Shown here: in pieces, positions 55,316-64,000 of the stretch | Numbering within the stretch: position 1 is the first letter of the stretch | How the letters are laid out: the number at the start of each line of letters is the position of its first letter | Assembly: GCA_003058495.1 (NCBI GenBank) | Contig: QBVC01000006.1 | Coordinates: 41,910-105,909, forward strand | DNA length: 64,000 bases | From: a gamma proteobacterium symbiont of Ctena orbiculata | GTDB taxonomy: Bacteria; Pseudomonadota; Gammaproteobacteria; Chromatiales; Chromatiaceae | Direction of reading: 5' to 3' | The notes under the pieces: generated by a model | What the model saw: only the letters and a program-made list of their open reading frames with translations | Told to the model about the DNA's origin: nothing | Databases searched by the model: none | Translations under genes and position numbers: made by a program

Positions 55316-55477
55316 ATGAACAGACACTACCACCATCGCAAACCGGACTTCTTTGCCGTGGTCCTGGTGTTGGTCATGCTCGGATTTGGTCTGACATTGG
55401 CAGTACAGGTCAGTTTGGTTGACCGTAATCAGGTCGTGGAGAGCGAGGTCACCGAGACGATCCCCAAGGCGGGCTAA
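55316..55477 (+). CDS. Small single-pass membrane protein (53 aa)
   Basis: An ATG frame of 53 residues: a basic, His-rich start (MNRHYHHRKPDFF), one membrane segment (AVVLVLVMLGFGLTLAVQV) and a short acidic tail (VVESEVTETIPKAG). AAGG lies about five bases before the start, and the stop is 15 bases before the convergent coq7 end. It looks like a real small membrane protein, but the family is not recognised. Confidence 0.6.
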   Translation: MNRHYHHRKPDFFAVVLVLVMLGFGLTLAVQVSLVDRNQVVESEVTETIPKAG

Positions 55478-55492
55478 CCGGAAAAAGCGGAT

Positions 55493-56137
55493 CTAGAGGT
55501 AATAGACTGACCTTGTCATCAGTTTCGATGTCAGTTTCATCGCCGATTTGATCACTGCCGGCAGTACCGCGCCGCCAGCCTCGAGCGCCACCGTTGCGTG
55601 GTGTATCTCATCCTCTTTCATCTGTTCAAGTATGGCGATGCTCTTCCGGTCCTGGGCCGGGATGCGGCCTAGGTGATCATCCAGATGGGCCTCGACCTGG
55701 TGTTCGGTCTCGGCGACGAACCCCAGGCTCCACCTGTCCCCCGCCAGCCCGGCCGTGGCGCCGATGAGGAATGAACCGGCATACCAGATGGGATTGAGCA
55801 GGCTCTTCCTGTCGTCCAGCTCATCGAGGCGGTTCTCGCACCAGGCGAGGTGGTCGTTCTCCTCCTTTGCCGCGCGCTCCATGGAGTCGCGTATCGCCGG
55901 GAGTTTCGCGGTCAGCGCCTGGCCCTGGTAGAGGGCCTGGGCGCACACCTCGCCGGTATGGTTGATTCTCATCAGGCGCGCCGCCAGGTCCCGCTCGGCC
56001 TCGTCCATCTCCGCTTCTTCGACCCTCTCCGCGGGATTGGCCCGCTCGGTCACTTGGGGGCGCCCGAACAGGGTGCGCAGGGCCGTGTCGAATCCGATCA
56101 GCATCCGGTCGGCGCTATTCATTGTTCGCATGCTCAT
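55493..56137 (-). CDS. coq7: Coq7-type di-iron demethoxyubiquinone hydroxylase
   Basis: A 214-residue membrane-surface hydroxylase of the ubiquinone pathway, the C6 step, done by UbiF in E. coli. The carboxylate-bridged di-iron ligands are in ARLMRINHTGEVCAQALYQG, AAKEENDHLAWCENRLDEL and MKEDEIHHATVALEAGGAVL. An ATG at 56137 fits the usual start; a longer frame from 56173 adds 12 residues. It serves the same pathway as ubiH and ubiI. Confidence 0.94.
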   Translation of the reverse strand: MSMRTMNSADRMLIGFDTALRTLFGRPQVTERANPAERVEEAEMDEAERDLAARLMRINHTGEVCAQALYQGQALTAKLPAIRDSMERAAKEENDHLAWCENRLDELDDRKSLLNPIWYAGSFLIGATAGLAGDRWSLGFVAETEHQVEAHLDDHLGRIPAQDRKSIAILEQMKEDEIHHATVALEAGGAVLPAVIKSAMKLTSKLMTRSVYYL

Positions 56138-56195
56138 AACCAAACCATAGCGCTTTTGAACAGGGTGATACAACCGCGGCGTGCGTCCTTGTCGC

Positions 56196-57380
56196 TCAGC
56201 CGGGCCACTGCCGGTGGATCAGTTCCGCGGGATGCATGACCCGGGTATCGAGCCCGGCCTCTTCGAGCAGCTGGCGGAATTGCAGGGCGCAACCGGTGTT
56301 GCTGGTGATCAGGATATCCGCCCGGCTGGCAAGGAGCTGTTCGATCTTCGCCCTGCCCAGGCGCCTTGAGAGCTCCGGCTGGGTCAGCAGATAACTCCCG
56401 GCGGCGCCGCAACATAGACCGTTTTCCGCCAGGGGGATGATCTCCGCCTGGGGGATTTTTTGCAGCAGCGCGATCCCGCCGTCGCCATGGCAGCTGCAAG
56501 GGAGGTGAACCGCCACCCTGCCCGGATAGGGCTTCAGCGAGGGGATCCCCCCATCCAGCTGGGTGAGCAGTAGATCGGTGATGCCGACCACGGGGAGGTT
56601 GCTGGCCTGCTGTTCGCAAAGCTCGAGTTCGCAGGCGCTGGCCAGGGTGATCAGGGCCTGCGCCCGGCTCTTCGCCGTTTGCTTGCGATTTGTCTCGCAG
56701 TAGCGCTCCGCCTGTTCCTCGGCGCCGTTGTGCCGATGCATGGCGCCGCAGCAGCATTGGGTCTGCGGTATCTCCACCGCATAGCCGAGCCTGCGCAGCA
56801 GGGCCAGTCCCGCGTCGATCAGCGGCTGATCGACCTGGCTCGCGACGCAGCCGGTAAAGAGCTGCACCAGCCTGCCCTTGGGCTGATCGGCGGGGTAGAG
56901 CCCCGCGGGGAGGGCCGGTGTACCGGCAAGCTGCCTGCCCAGCGCCGGCAGGCGTTTATAGCACCGCGGCAGCAGCGTGGAGGCCCATCTGGCGATCTTG
57001 CCGCGGCGAAACGGGCGGTAGATGCGGCTGACCAGGGCCAGTCGCCTCGGCTCCGCCAATAGGGTGAGAAGCCAGCGCAGACCGGATCCGCCCGGTTTGC
57101 GTCTGGCGATCAGGTTGCGGCTGGCATCGAGGAGCAGGCCATACCTGACCCCGGACGGGCAGGCGGTCTCGCAGCTTCTGCAGCCGAGGCAGCGATCGAG
57201 GTGGATCTCGATGCCGGTCCCGGGGTCGATCTCCCCCGCCGCCAGGGCCTGCATCAGGCTGATGCGCCCACGGGGTGAGTCGGCCTCGTGGGCGAGGAGC
57301 CGGTAGGTCGGGCACTCGGGAAGGCAGAGGCCGCACTTTACACAGCGGTCCGCTTCGGTAAGCAGCTCTTCTGGGGTCAC
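56196..57380 (-). CDS. glcF: Glycolate oxidase iron-sulfur subunit
   Basis: A 394-residue GlcF-like protein. The N-terminus has two 4Fe-4S sites (CVKCGLCLPECPTYRL and CLGCRSCETACPSGVRY), followed by two CCG-type domains (CCCGAMH and CCGAAGSYLLTQP). It is the electron-transfer subunit of glycolate oxidase. GlcD and GlcE are not next to it in this window, so the subunit is alone here. It is divergent from a ferredoxin-like gene 119 bases away. Confidence 0.9.
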   Translation of the reverse strand: MTPEELLTEADRCVKCGLCLPECPTYRLLAHEADSPRGRISLMQALAAGEIDPGTGIEIHLDRCLGCRSCETACPSGVRYGLLLDASRNLIARRKPGGSGLRWLLTLLAEPRRLALVSRIYRPFRRGKIARWASTLLPRCYKRLPALGRQLAGTPALPAGLYPADQPKGRLVQLFTGCVASQVDQPLIDAGLALLRRLGYAVEIPQTQCCCGAMHRHNGAEEQAERYCETNRKQTAKSRAQALITLASACELELCEQQASNLPVVGITDLLLTQLDGGIPSLKPYPGRVAVHLPCSCHGDGGIALLQKIPQAEIIPLAENGLCCGAAGSYLLTQPELSRRLGRAKIEQLLASRADILITSNTGCALQFRQLLEEAGLDTRVMHPAELIHRQWPG

Positions 57381-57499
57381 GTTACAGGTTGCGCGGGGCC
57401 GGAATTGATGAAACAGGCCCTATGATAACGGTTAATCGTCGTTGTATCATCGCCGTTGGGTAGTAACAGGCACCTTTTTCCAAAATAGAACAGTCGACC

Positions 57500-57811
57500 A
57501 TGTCCTACTATCGTCACCACCTCTTCTTCTGCGTGAACGAGCGCAGCGACGGCCGTCCCTACTGCGCCCAGCACGGGGCACAGCGCATGCGTGACTACAT
57601 GAAACAACGGGTCAAGGCCATGGGACTCTCCGGCCCGGGAGGGATCAGGATCAACACCGCGGGCTGTCTGGATCGCTGCGACCAGGGGCCGGTGCTGGTG
57701 GTCTACCCCGAGGCGGTATGGTATACATTCGTCGACCATGAAGACCTGGATGAGATCCTGCAATCCCATCTTCTCGAGGGCAGGGTGGTGGAGCGGCTGC
57801 TGCTCGATTGA
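57500..57811 (+). CDS. Thioredoxin-like [2Fe-2S] ferredoxin domain protein
   Basis: A 103-residue protein with the cysteine pattern of the thioredoxin-like 2Fe-2S ferredoxins: HHLFFCVNERSDGRPYCAQ with two Cys and INTAGCLDRCDQGPVLVVYP with two more. It is a small soluble electron carrier. It may work with the divergent glcF, but no partner is proved. Confidence 0.88.
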   Translation: MSYYRHHLFFCVNERSDGRPYCAQHGAQRMRDYMKQRVKAMGLSGPGGIRINTAGCLDRCDQGPVLVVYPEAVWYTFVDHEDLDEILQSHLLEGRVVERLLLD

Positions 57812-57982
57812 ATGGCGGCTGTCGATGATCTGTGAATCCTGTCGGGATTGCGCTGTTTGATGCTAAAGAGGCGGCGGGAGCTGCCGCTATCCTACTGACG
57901 CCCTGATTAGGGGGTTGGCGGCCGATTTTGCTTCCTTGCAAAAGCGTGAAGTGGTTTTGCATAGAGGAGAAAAATCAGCCAG

Positions 57983-58026
57983 GTGATTGCTTATAATCAC
58001 TTGCAATACACGAGTGATTGTATACT
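57983..58026 (+). promoter_or_regulatory. AT-rich promoter/operator region before the Ig-like lipoprotein
   Basis: GTGATTGCTTATAATCAC (57983-58000) is an inverted repeat with a TATAAT-like hexamer in it, and GTGATTGTATACT follows at 58014-58026 with a second -10-like TATACT. The repeated GTGATTG suggests a regulator site, and one of the hexamers is probably the -10. A proper -35 was not found. Confidence 0.4.
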
Positions 58027-58091
58027 ATTAAGAAATTAGTCTAAGTTTCTACCCTTAATGGACTGTTTCCTATGGGATTTTGGAGTTTGCC

Positions 58092-59843
58092 ATGTCAGGT
58101 TTAGCCCGCGTTCTAACCGCCCTGTTTCTGATGTTACTGCTCGTTGCCTGTGGAGGCGGCGACGCCGATACACCTTGGGATACAACCTCGACGGCGGATG
58201 GTGACACGATCGACGATGCAGGTACCGGTGGGGCCGATATCTTCATCGGCAGTGGTTCGGGAGCCGATTTCAGTGCCGGTACCCTGGATATCGCGGTGAC
58301 CTCCCTGGCGGCCGGCGGTCAGACCACGGTCACGGCGACCCTCGCCGATTCCGCTGGCAATCTCTATCAGGATGAAGCGAGTGTCTCCTTCAACACCGAT
58401 TGCTTCTCGACCTCGTTGGCCACTATCGATACCCCCGTAGAATCTGTCGGTGGGGTTGTGACCGCCACCTATGTGGCTGAGGGCTGTTCCGGTGCAGACA
58501 TCGTGCGGGCAACGGTGACTGTCAATGGCGAAACGACCACCGCGACAGGCACCATCACGGTACAGCCCGCCGAGATTGGATCGCTGGAGTTTGTCTCTGC
58601 CGAGCCCTCCCTCATCGGCTTGCGCGGTGTCGGCCTGACCGAGGTCTCCCGGGTATCTTTCAGGGTGCTGGATCAGAATGGCAATGCGGTTCCTCAGCAA
58701 ACGGTCAATTTCTCTTTGAGTACCGATGTCGGCGGAGCGAACATCCCAGCAGGGGCGGAGACCGCAGTCAGTGACTCCAACGGATTGGTCGGCACCGATG
58801 TCAAATCCGGTACCATTCCCACGGCGGTTCGCGTCACTGCCTCCCTGGCCTCCAATCCGCTGATCTCCAGCCAGTCGGACGGTTTGATTATCTCCACCGG
58901 TGTTTCCGATCAGAACAGCATGACCCTGGGGCCGGAGATATTCAATCCGGAAACCTGGGATATCAACGGAGTGGAAATTGCGTTAACGGTCCATGCCGCC
59001 GACCATTTCAATAATCCGGTACCCGACGGCGCCTCGGTCTATTTCACCACCGAGGGCGGTCAGATCCAGTCCCAATGCCAGATCGCAAACGGTACGTGCA
59101 GTGTCAACTGGACCAGTGCAAATCCACGACCGGATGAGAATGACGTGCCAGACGGCATGGCGGGGCGGCTCACGATCCTCGCCACCATGCTGGGGGAAGA
59201 GAGTTTCATCGACGCCAACGGCAACGGTGTTCTGGATGCAGGAGATCCCGCATTCTCTAATATTCCCGAGGCCTTCCGGGATGATAACGAGGACGGTGAG
59301 AAGCATCCCACCTACGAGGAGTTTGTGGATTTCAATACCAACGGTATCTATGACGATGCCGACAGCGATACCGACTACAACGGTGTACTCTGCTGTGACG
59401 CCGCAGCTGTGGCCACGGCGGAAGCGGCAGTGGCGCAGGGTGAGGATCCTGGCGTCTGCTTCGGTGTCACACCCACCACCTCACCTGTCTGCAGCAGCGA
59501 GAAGAACATCAGTGTGCGCCAACAAACCGTCATGATCATGGCTGAGAGTTATCCCACGATTACACTTGTTAGCGGCACAGTGGCAGCAGGCAATGTAGTG
59601 ACATTCGAAATAGTGGGTGAGAGAAACGGTCAGATCATGCCTGCGGGAACCAGCATCACGGCTGAGCTCGAAGATGGCAGCATCGATGAGTCCTATACGG
59701 TGCCGAACAGCAAATTCAATGCCCGACTGGGCGATCGGAATGGGTTCGATGAGTTCTGGTTCGCCATACCAGGCGATGGGGTTCCTCCATTGACGGTTAT
59801 TGTTACCACGCCAGGTGGTATTGAGAACCGGGATATTTTTTAG
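58092..59843 (+). CDS. Lipoprotein with bacterial Ig-like repeats and Asp-rich Ca-binding-like segment
   Basis: A 583-residue exported protein, N-terminal membrane segment ending in a lipobox (LLVAC), then GGGDADT. Residues about 60-320 look like three Ig-like/Big_1-type beta domains (for example VTATYVAEGCSGADIVRATV and VSRVSFRVLDQNGNAVPQQ). Residues from about 374 on have DANGNGVLDAGDPAF and DFNTNGIYDDADSDTDYNG, like calcium-binding loops. There are Cys pairs in the C-terminal part. It is probably a surface lipoprotein or adhesin. Exact family not recognised. ATG at 58092 is used; a TTG at 58080 adds four residues. Confidence 0.75.
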   Translation: MSGLARVLTALFLMLLLVACGGGDADTPWDTTSTADGDTIDDAGTGGADIFIGSGSGADFSAGTLDIAVTSLAAGGQTTVTATLADSAGNLYQDEASVSFNTDCFSTSLATIDTPVESVGGVVTATYVAEGCSGADIVRATVTVNGETTTATGTITVQPAEIGSLEFVSAEPSLIGLRGVGLTEVSRVSFRVLDQNGNAVPQQTVNFSLSTDVGGANIPAGAETAVSDSNGLVGTDVKSGTIPTAVRVTASLASNPLISSQSDGLIISTGVSDQNSMTLGPEIFNPETWDINGVEIALTVHAADHFNNPVPDGASVYFTTEGGQIQSQCQIANGTCSVNWTSANPRPDENDVPDGMAGRLTILATMLGEESFIDANGNGVLDAGDPAFSNIPEAFRDDNEDGEKHPTYEEFVDFNTNGIYDDADSDTDYNGVLCCDAAAVATAEAAVAQGEDPGVCFGVTPTTSPVCSSEKNISVRQQTVMIMAESYPTITLVSGTVAAGNVVTFEIVGERNGQIMPAGTSITAELEDGSIDESYTVPNSKFNARLGDRNGFDEFWFAIPGDGVPPLTVIVTTPGGIENRDIF

Positions 59844-60265
59844 AATTTTGAAAGTGATGGTTCATGCCGATCCCGGCATAATCAGAGCACGACAACAGGT
59901 AATAGGGTCTTCTATTGTCTTCAGTTGAACTACAGGGATGTAGGAAACGTCAAGCCATGCCTTCTCATCTGCGGGTAGCATTTAGGATTCACTCTCCCGC
60001 AGAGTCTCTTTGCTAACGCCAGCTTTCATTGCTTAAGTAATCTATTAATTGGATTACAGTGCAAAGATAGAATGATCATAAACACCGTGCGTCCACTCTT
60101 CAACGGGTGGCGTTGCGTGGGATGTCAGTGATCTGTTTTATTCCCAGGGATTTGTGAGTTAAATAATGGTAAATCCCGTTCGCTTCGGCTTGACGCCCCT
60201 CCATCCCACAGCCACAATGCCCCGATCCTCAACCATCGACAGGGACTCCCGTTAAAAAGGCTACA
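59844..60265. other. 422-bp intergenic region without a supported gene
   Basis: No frame longer than about 20 codons with a credible start was found. The sequence is less GC-rich in the middle (60030-60080). It must hold the promoter for the mla genes, but a clear -35/-10 pair could not be placed. A CTGTTAAA-like upstream part is not distinctive. Confidence 0.4.
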
Positions 60266-61081
60266 GTGAACAGTCAGGCACCACTGGTCAAAATCCGCGA
60301 TCTCCACTTTTCCCATGGCGACAGGGTGATATTCGATGGGGTCGATATCGACATCCCCCAGGGCAGGGTGACCGCCATCATGGGGCCCAGCGGCACCGGC
60401 AAGACCACCCTGCTGAAGCTGATCGGCGGTCAGCTGCGGCCCAGCAAGGGGACGATCCTGGTGGATGGGGAGGACGTGCACAGGCTCTCCCGCAAGGCCC
60501 TCTATAGGCTGCGCATGCGTATGGGGATGCTGTTTCAGAGCGGCGCGCTGCTGACCGATCTCAAGGTCTACGACAACGTCGCCTATCCCCTGCGCGAGCA
60601 TACCAACCTGCCGGAATCGATGATCCGGCGCCTGGTGCTGATGAAGCTGGAGGCGGTGGGCTTGCGCGGCGCCCGGGGGCTGATGCCCGCCGAGCTCTCC
60701 GGCGGCATGGCGCGCCGGGTCGCCTTGGCCCGGGCCATCGCCCTCGACCCGATGATGGTGATGTACGACGAGCCCTTCACCGGACAGGATCCGATCTCCA
60801 TGGGGGTCCTGGCGCAGCTGGTGCGGCGCCTCAACGACGCGGCGCGGCTCACCAGCATCCTGGTCTCCCACGATGTGGAGGAGACCGCCGGGATCTCCGA
60901 TCTGATCTATGTGCTCTCCGGGGGCAAGGTGATCGAATCGGGCACGCCGCAGGCCCTGGGCGTCTCCCGGTCCCCCGCGGTAAAACAGTTCATGGGCGGC
61001 TTGCCCGATGGTCCGGTGGGCTTTCACTACAGCGCGCCGACCCTGAGCGACGATCTGTTGACCATGCGGGGGGCGAGCTGA
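60266..61081 (+). CDS. mlaF: Phospholipid ABC transporter ATP-binding protein MlaF
   Basis: A 271-residue ATPase of the Mla system that moves phospholipids between the outer and inner membranes. It has Walker [17 protein letters not shown], the signature [19 protein letters not shown], Walker [17 protein letters not shown], and [17 protein letters not shown]. The GTG start at 60266 fits the family start. It overlaps mlaE by one base. Confidence 0.94.
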   Translation: MNSQAPLVKIRDLHFSHGDRVIFDGVDIDIPQGRVTAIMGPSGTGKTTLLKLIGGQLRPSKGTILVDGEDVHRLSRKALYRLRMRMGMLFQSGALLTDLKVYDNVAYPLREHTNLPESMIRRLVLMKLEAVGLRGARGLMPAELSGGMARRVALARAIALDPMMVMYDEPFTGQDPISMGVLAQLVRRLNDAARLTSILVSHDVEETAGISDLIYVLSGGKVIESGTPQALGVSRSPAVKQFMGGLPDGPVGFHYSAPTLSDDLLTMRGAS

Positions 61082-61860
61082 TGCTCGATGCCCTGGCCCG
61101 CTTTGGCCGTCAGGGACTGGCGGCGCTGGAGCGCCTCGGACGCGGCCACCTGCTGCTGGTGCAGATCCTGGCGGGTCTGACCAGCCTGCTGCCCCGGCTG
61201 GGGCTGCTGGTCGCCCAGCTCCACAGCATCGGCGTGCTGACCACCACGATTATCGTCGTATCGGGCCTGTTTGTCGGCATGGTGCTCGGCCTGCAGGGCT
61301 ACTACGTACTCTCCCAGTTCGCCGCCGAGGACAGCCTCGGGGTGATGGTCGCCGCCTCCCTGGTGCGGGAGCTGGGCCCGGTGGTCACCGCCCTGCTCTT
61401 TGCCGGACGCGCCGGCTCCGCCCTCACCGCGGAGATCGGCCTGATGAAGGCCACCGAGCAGCTCTCCGGCCTGGAGATGATGGCGGTCGATCCGATTCGT
61501 CGCATCCTCTCGCCGCGATTCTATGCCGGATTCATATCCATGCCGCTGCTGGCGGCGCTGTTCAGCGCCGTGGGCATCATCGGCGGCTATTTCGTCAGCG
61601 TCGGACTGCTGGGGGTCGACGAGGGGGCCTTCTGGAGCCAGATGCAGGCCAAGATCGACTGGAACGAGGATGTGGTGAACGGGATTATCAAGAGCTTGGT
61701 TTTCGGCTTCGTCTGCACCTGGATAGCCCTGTTTCAGGGCTACGACACCATCCCCACCTCTGCCGGTGTCAGCCAATCGACCACCCGCACCGTGGTCCAT
61801 TCCGCCCTCGCGGTTCTGGTGCTGGATTTCGTTCTGACCGCACTGATGTTCGGAGATTAG
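61081..61860 (+). CDS. mlaE: Phospholipid ABC transporter permease MlaE
   Basis: A 259-residue inner-membrane permease. It has five membrane segments and the MlaE block [20 protein letters not shown], then [20 protein letters not shown], and the C-terminal [21 protein letters not shown]. It works with MlaF (ATPase), MlaD and MlaB. Coupled by overlap to mlaF, two bases before mlaD. Confidence 0.94.
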   Translation: MLDALARFGRQGLAALERLGRGHLLLVQILAGLTSLLPRLGLLVAQLHSIGVLTTTIIVVSGLFVGMVLGLQGYYVLSQFAAEDSLGVMVAASLVRELGPVVTALLFAGRAGSALTAEIGLMKATEQLSGLEMMAVDPIRRILSPRFYAGFISMPLLAALFSAVGIIGGYFVSVGLLGVDEGAFWSQMQAKIDWNEDVVNGIIKSLVFGFVCTWIALFQGYDTIPTSAGVSQSTTRTVVHSALAVLVLDFVLTALMFGD

Positions 61861-61862
61861 TC

Positions 61863-62342
61863 ATGAATACTAGAGGTTTGGAAATCAGCGTCGGCGCCTT
61901 CATGGCGGCCGGACTGGTCGCGCTGTTCTTTCTCGCCATGCAGGTCAGCAACCTGGCCAGCATCACCGCCAGCGAAGGCTATGAAGTGACGGCCCGGTTC
62001 GACAATATCGGCGGGCTGAAGGTGAGATCGCCCGTCTCCATGGCGGGGGTGCGCATTGGTCGGGTGGTGAATATCGGTTATGATCAGCAGAGCTACGAGG
62101 CGGTGGTTACCATGTCCATCGATCCGGCCTATAATCAGATTCCGGATGACAGCATCGCCAAGATCTATACCTCGGGGCTGTTGGGGGAGCAGTATATCGG
62201 TCTCGATCCCGGCGGCAGCCTGGAGAGCCTGGAGCAGGGCAGTGAAGTGATGTTGACCCAGTCCGCGCTGGTATTGGAGGAGATCGTCGGTCAGTTTCTC
62301 TTCAGCAAGGCGGAAGAGAACGCAATCAAGGATGAACTATAG
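61863..62342 (+). CDS. mlaD: Outer-membrane lipid asymmetry maintenance protein MlaD
   Basis: A 159-residue MCE protein: one N-terminal membrane helix (about 12-30, FMAAGLVALFFLAMQVSNL), then the MCE domain (FDNIGGLKVRSPVSMAGVRI, GRVVNIGYDQQSYEAVVTMS, YTSGLLGEQYIGLDPGG). E. coli MlaD has a slightly longer C-terminus (183 residues). It would form the hexameric ring that receives lipid from MlaC. Next gene is mlaB, with no mlaC between. Confidence 0.93.
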   Translation: MNTRGLEISVGAFMAAGLVALFFLAMQVSNLASITASEGYEVTARFDNIGGLKVRSPVSMAGVRIGRVVNIGYDQQSYEAVVTMSIDPAYNQIPDDSIAKIYTSGLLGEQYIGLDPGGSLESLEQGSEVMLTQSALVLEEIVGQFLFSKAEENAIKDEL

Positions 62343-62345
62343 GCT

Positions 62346-62648
62346 ATGACTATTACCAAAGTTGAACGGGATGGGGCGTTCCGTTTCCATGTTCAGGGAG
62401 ATATGACATTCTCCAGCGTCAAGGATCTACTGCAGCGTTCCACGGAGCTCTTCTCGTCCGTGGATGAGCTGGAAGTCGATCTCTCCCAGGTGGATCATGC
62501 CGACAGTGCGGGCCTGGCGCTGGTGCTGGAGTGGATGGCGCAGGCGGGAGAGCGAAACGCCAAGATCGTATTCACCGGCATCCCGGAGTCGATGATCTCA
62601 ATCGCCCGTCTGTGCCAGGTGGAGTCGCTGTTGGACGGGTGCAGCTGA
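62346..62648 (+). CDS. mlaB: STAS-domain protein MlaB
   Basis: A 100-residue STAS-fold protein of the Mla complex that binds MlaF. It has FRFHVQGDMTFSSVKDLLQR, LEVDLSQVDHADSAGLALVL and ALVLEWMAQAGERNAKIVF. It follows mlaD by three bases and closes this operon. In E. coli the order is mlaF-mlaE-mlaD-mlaC-mlaB; mlaC is missing here. Confidence 0.9.
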   Translation: MTITKVERDGAFRFHVQGDMTFSSVKDLLQRSTELFSSVDELEVDLSQVDHADSAGLALVLEWMAQAGERNAKIVFTGIPESMISIARLCQVESLLDGCS

Positions 62649-62874
62649 GCCTCCAAAATAGGAACGAAGTGGAACAGCCGTTGTTTTTTTATATAATTAG
62701 GTCTTGAAAAAAGATCAATTTTGGGATTGAATAATCAGTCCTATCCAGATGCCCCCCTCGATTTGTCTTGAAAGCTTGTCTCACGGTGCCGTTCTGGATT
62801 CATAACGAGATATTAATAAAGCGGAATGATTCAGCTCTGCAATCCCCGATCATTCAGTTGGAGATCCTCGATCT

Positions 62875-63201
62875 ATGAGTGAGCAGATTGTTCATGTAAC
62901 GGATGATTCATTTGAATCGGAAGTGCTTCAGTCGACTCAGCCGGTGCTGATCGACTATTGGGCCGAATGGTGCGGTCCGTGCAAGATGATTGCGCCGGTG
63001 CTTGATGATATTGCCAATGAGTATGACGGCAAACTGAAGGTCGTTAAGTTGAATATTGATGAGAATCCCAATACACCACCCCGCTACGGCATCCGTGGAA
63101 TTCCCACGCTGATGCTGTTCAAAGATGGTGAAGTCGAGGCAACGAAAGTGGGCGCTGTCTCAAAATCTCAACTCGTAGCATTTATCGATAGTAACCTGTA
63201 A
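62875..63201 (+). CDS. trxA: Thioredoxin 1
   Basis: A 108-residue thioredoxin with the WCGPCKM active site in [20 protein letters not shown], plus the conserved [13 protein letters not shown] cis-proline loop. It reduces disulfides in the cytoplasm. It lies 175 bases before rho, the conserved trxA-rho order. Confidence 0.97.
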   Translation: MSEQIVHVTDDSFESEVLQSTQPVLIDYWAEWCGPCKMIAPVLDDIANEYDGKLKVVKLNIDENPNTPPRYGIRGIPTLMLFKDGEVEATKVGAVSKSQLVAFIDSNL

Positions 63202-63376
63202 ACAATCTCAGGCGCCGGGCGTACCGTCGCTGTCTGCCGAACACAGTCCGCCGTAGACCACCTCGTTTCGTTCTGGTAGGGCCTGAATAGCGAATCAACC
63301 ATTAACCCCATATTGCCCCCAGTGTGGCCTGTCTCCTTTCCAACCATTTTCCCAGAAAAAACAATCCTGAATCACT

Positions 63377-64000
63377 ATGAACCTGACTGAACTGAAGAAA
63401 AAGCCAGTATCCGACCTGGCAGACCTCGCCAACGAGATGAAAATCGAGGGCATGGCACGGACCCGCAAGCAGGATCTGATATTCGCTATTCTCAAAGCGC
63501 ACGCGAAAAAAGGGGAAAGTATATTCGGCGATGGGGTGCTGGAAATTCTGCAGGATGGATTCGGCTTTCTGCGTTCCGCCGACAGCTCCTACCTTGCGGG
63601 GCCCGATGACATCTACGTCTCCCCGAGCCAGATCCGGCGTTTCAGCCTGCGTACCGGCGATACCATTTCCGGCAAGATCCGCCCGCCCAAGGATGGCGAA
63701 CGCTACTTCGCGCTGCTCAAGGTCGACGAGATCAACTACGACAAGCCGGAAAACGCCAAGAGCAAGATCCTGTTCGAGAACTTCACGCCGCTGTTCGCCA
63801 ACAAGCGCTTTCATCTGGAGATAGGCAACGGCAGCACGGAGGACATTACCGCGCGCACCATCGATCTCTGCGCCCCGATCGGCAAGGGACAGCGAGGCCT
63901 CATCGTCTCGCCGCCGAAGGCGGGTAAGACGATGATGCTGCAGAACATCGCCCAGTCGATCACCCACAACCATCCGGAGTGCTACGTCATCGTGCTGCTG
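63377..64000 (+). CDS. rho: Transcription termination factor Rho (5' part, runs off the window)
   Basis: The first 208 codons of rho; the reading frame is open to the window edge. The N-terminal part has [20 protein letters not shown] (cold-shock-like RNA-binding domain follows: [20 protein letters not shown]), and then the start of the ATPase part with [20 protein letters not shown], the Walker A. Only the 5' half is present. Following trxA is the usual order. Confidence 0.97.
   Translation, partial: MNLTELKKKPVSDLADLANEMKIEGMARTRKQDLIFAILKAHAKKGESIFGDGVLEILQDGFGFLRSADSSYLAGPDDIYVSPSQIRRFSLRTGDTISGKIRPPKDGERYFALLKVDEINYDKPENAKSKILFENFTPLFANKRFHLEIGNGSTEDITARTIDLCAPIGKGQRGLIVSPPKAGKTMMLQNIAQSITHNHPECYVIVLL

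Noticed and set aside
1..64000. CRISPR array, complete insertion sequence, prophage or tRNA gene
   Set aside because: No regularly spaced direct repeats, no transposase or integrase, no phage structural genes and no tRNA-like cloverleaf was seen on either strand.

Overview
The window is a gene-dense, GC-rich stretch of chromosome from a gammaproteobacterium. The evidence is a set of conserved gammaproteobacterial neighbourhoods: zapA / 6S RNA / fau next to ygfB-pepP-ubiH-ubiI-gcvTH, lgt-thyA-folA-apaH-apaG, hldE-msbA-waaA, mlaFED, and trxA-rho. The split glycine dehydrogenase (gcvPA/gcvPB), the Coq7-type hydroxylase and the NDH-2 would fit an environmental, possibly sulfur-oxidising Chromatiales-like lineage, but the sequence does not prove the genus. 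There is no tRNA or rRNA gene, no complete insertion sequence, no CRISPR array and no prophage.

Layout: (1) 0.2-6.9 kb: glnE-ilvE and a small zinc-finger protein, then a lipoprotein with a MACPF/SNTX-like (pore-forming fold) pattern and a membrane-anchored TPR protein. (2) 7-28 kb: a lipopolysaccharide/surface-glycan block. It holds six GT4-type glycosyltransferases, a GT9 heptosyltransferase, a WaaL-like O-antigen ligase, a sulfotransferase, a very large GT2-HAD-COG5610-type fusion, a lipid A acyltransferase, hldE, msbA and waaA. An NDH-2 gene sits inside it. This block has most of the repeats, including a 132-nt nested hairpin element and a 150-nt MITE-like element. (3) 28-34.3 kb: an MscS-like channel, a membrane-anchored glutamate-synthase-like FMN protein, rpiA and ilvA. 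(4) 34.5-41.2 kb: a histone H1-like lysine-rich protein, fau, 6S RNA, zapA, a ZapB-like coiled coil, ygfB, pepP, ubiH and ubiI. (5) 41.2-49.6 kb: a tandem glycine riboswitch with a downstream terminator controls gcvT-gcvH-gcvPA-gcvPB; a PfkB kinase and moaB-moeA-moaD-moaE follow on the same strand. (6) 49.8-57.8 kb: an XRE regulator, lgt, thyA, folA, apaH, a DUF2238 membrane protein, apaG, an ankyrin protein, a 53-residue membrane protein, coq7, glcF and a thioredoxin-like ferredoxin. (7) 58-64 kb: an Ig-like-repeat lipoprotein, mlaF-mlaE-mlaD-mlaB (no mlaC in the run), trxA, and the 5' part of rho, which runs off the window end.

How the genes work together: the LPS block covers heptose activation (hldE), Kdo transfer (waaA), late acylation, lipid A-core flipping (msbA), core/O-chain glycosylation and ligation. 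The mla genes add outer-membrane phospholipid homeostasis. The gcv genes feed one-carbon units into folate chemistry served by fau, thyA and folA, and the riboswitch ties their expression to glycine. The least ordinary items are the MACPF-like lipoprotein, the GT2-HAD fusion, the structured repeat elements, the long linker inside the glycine riboswitch, the missing mlaC and the small membrane protein at 55.3 kb.
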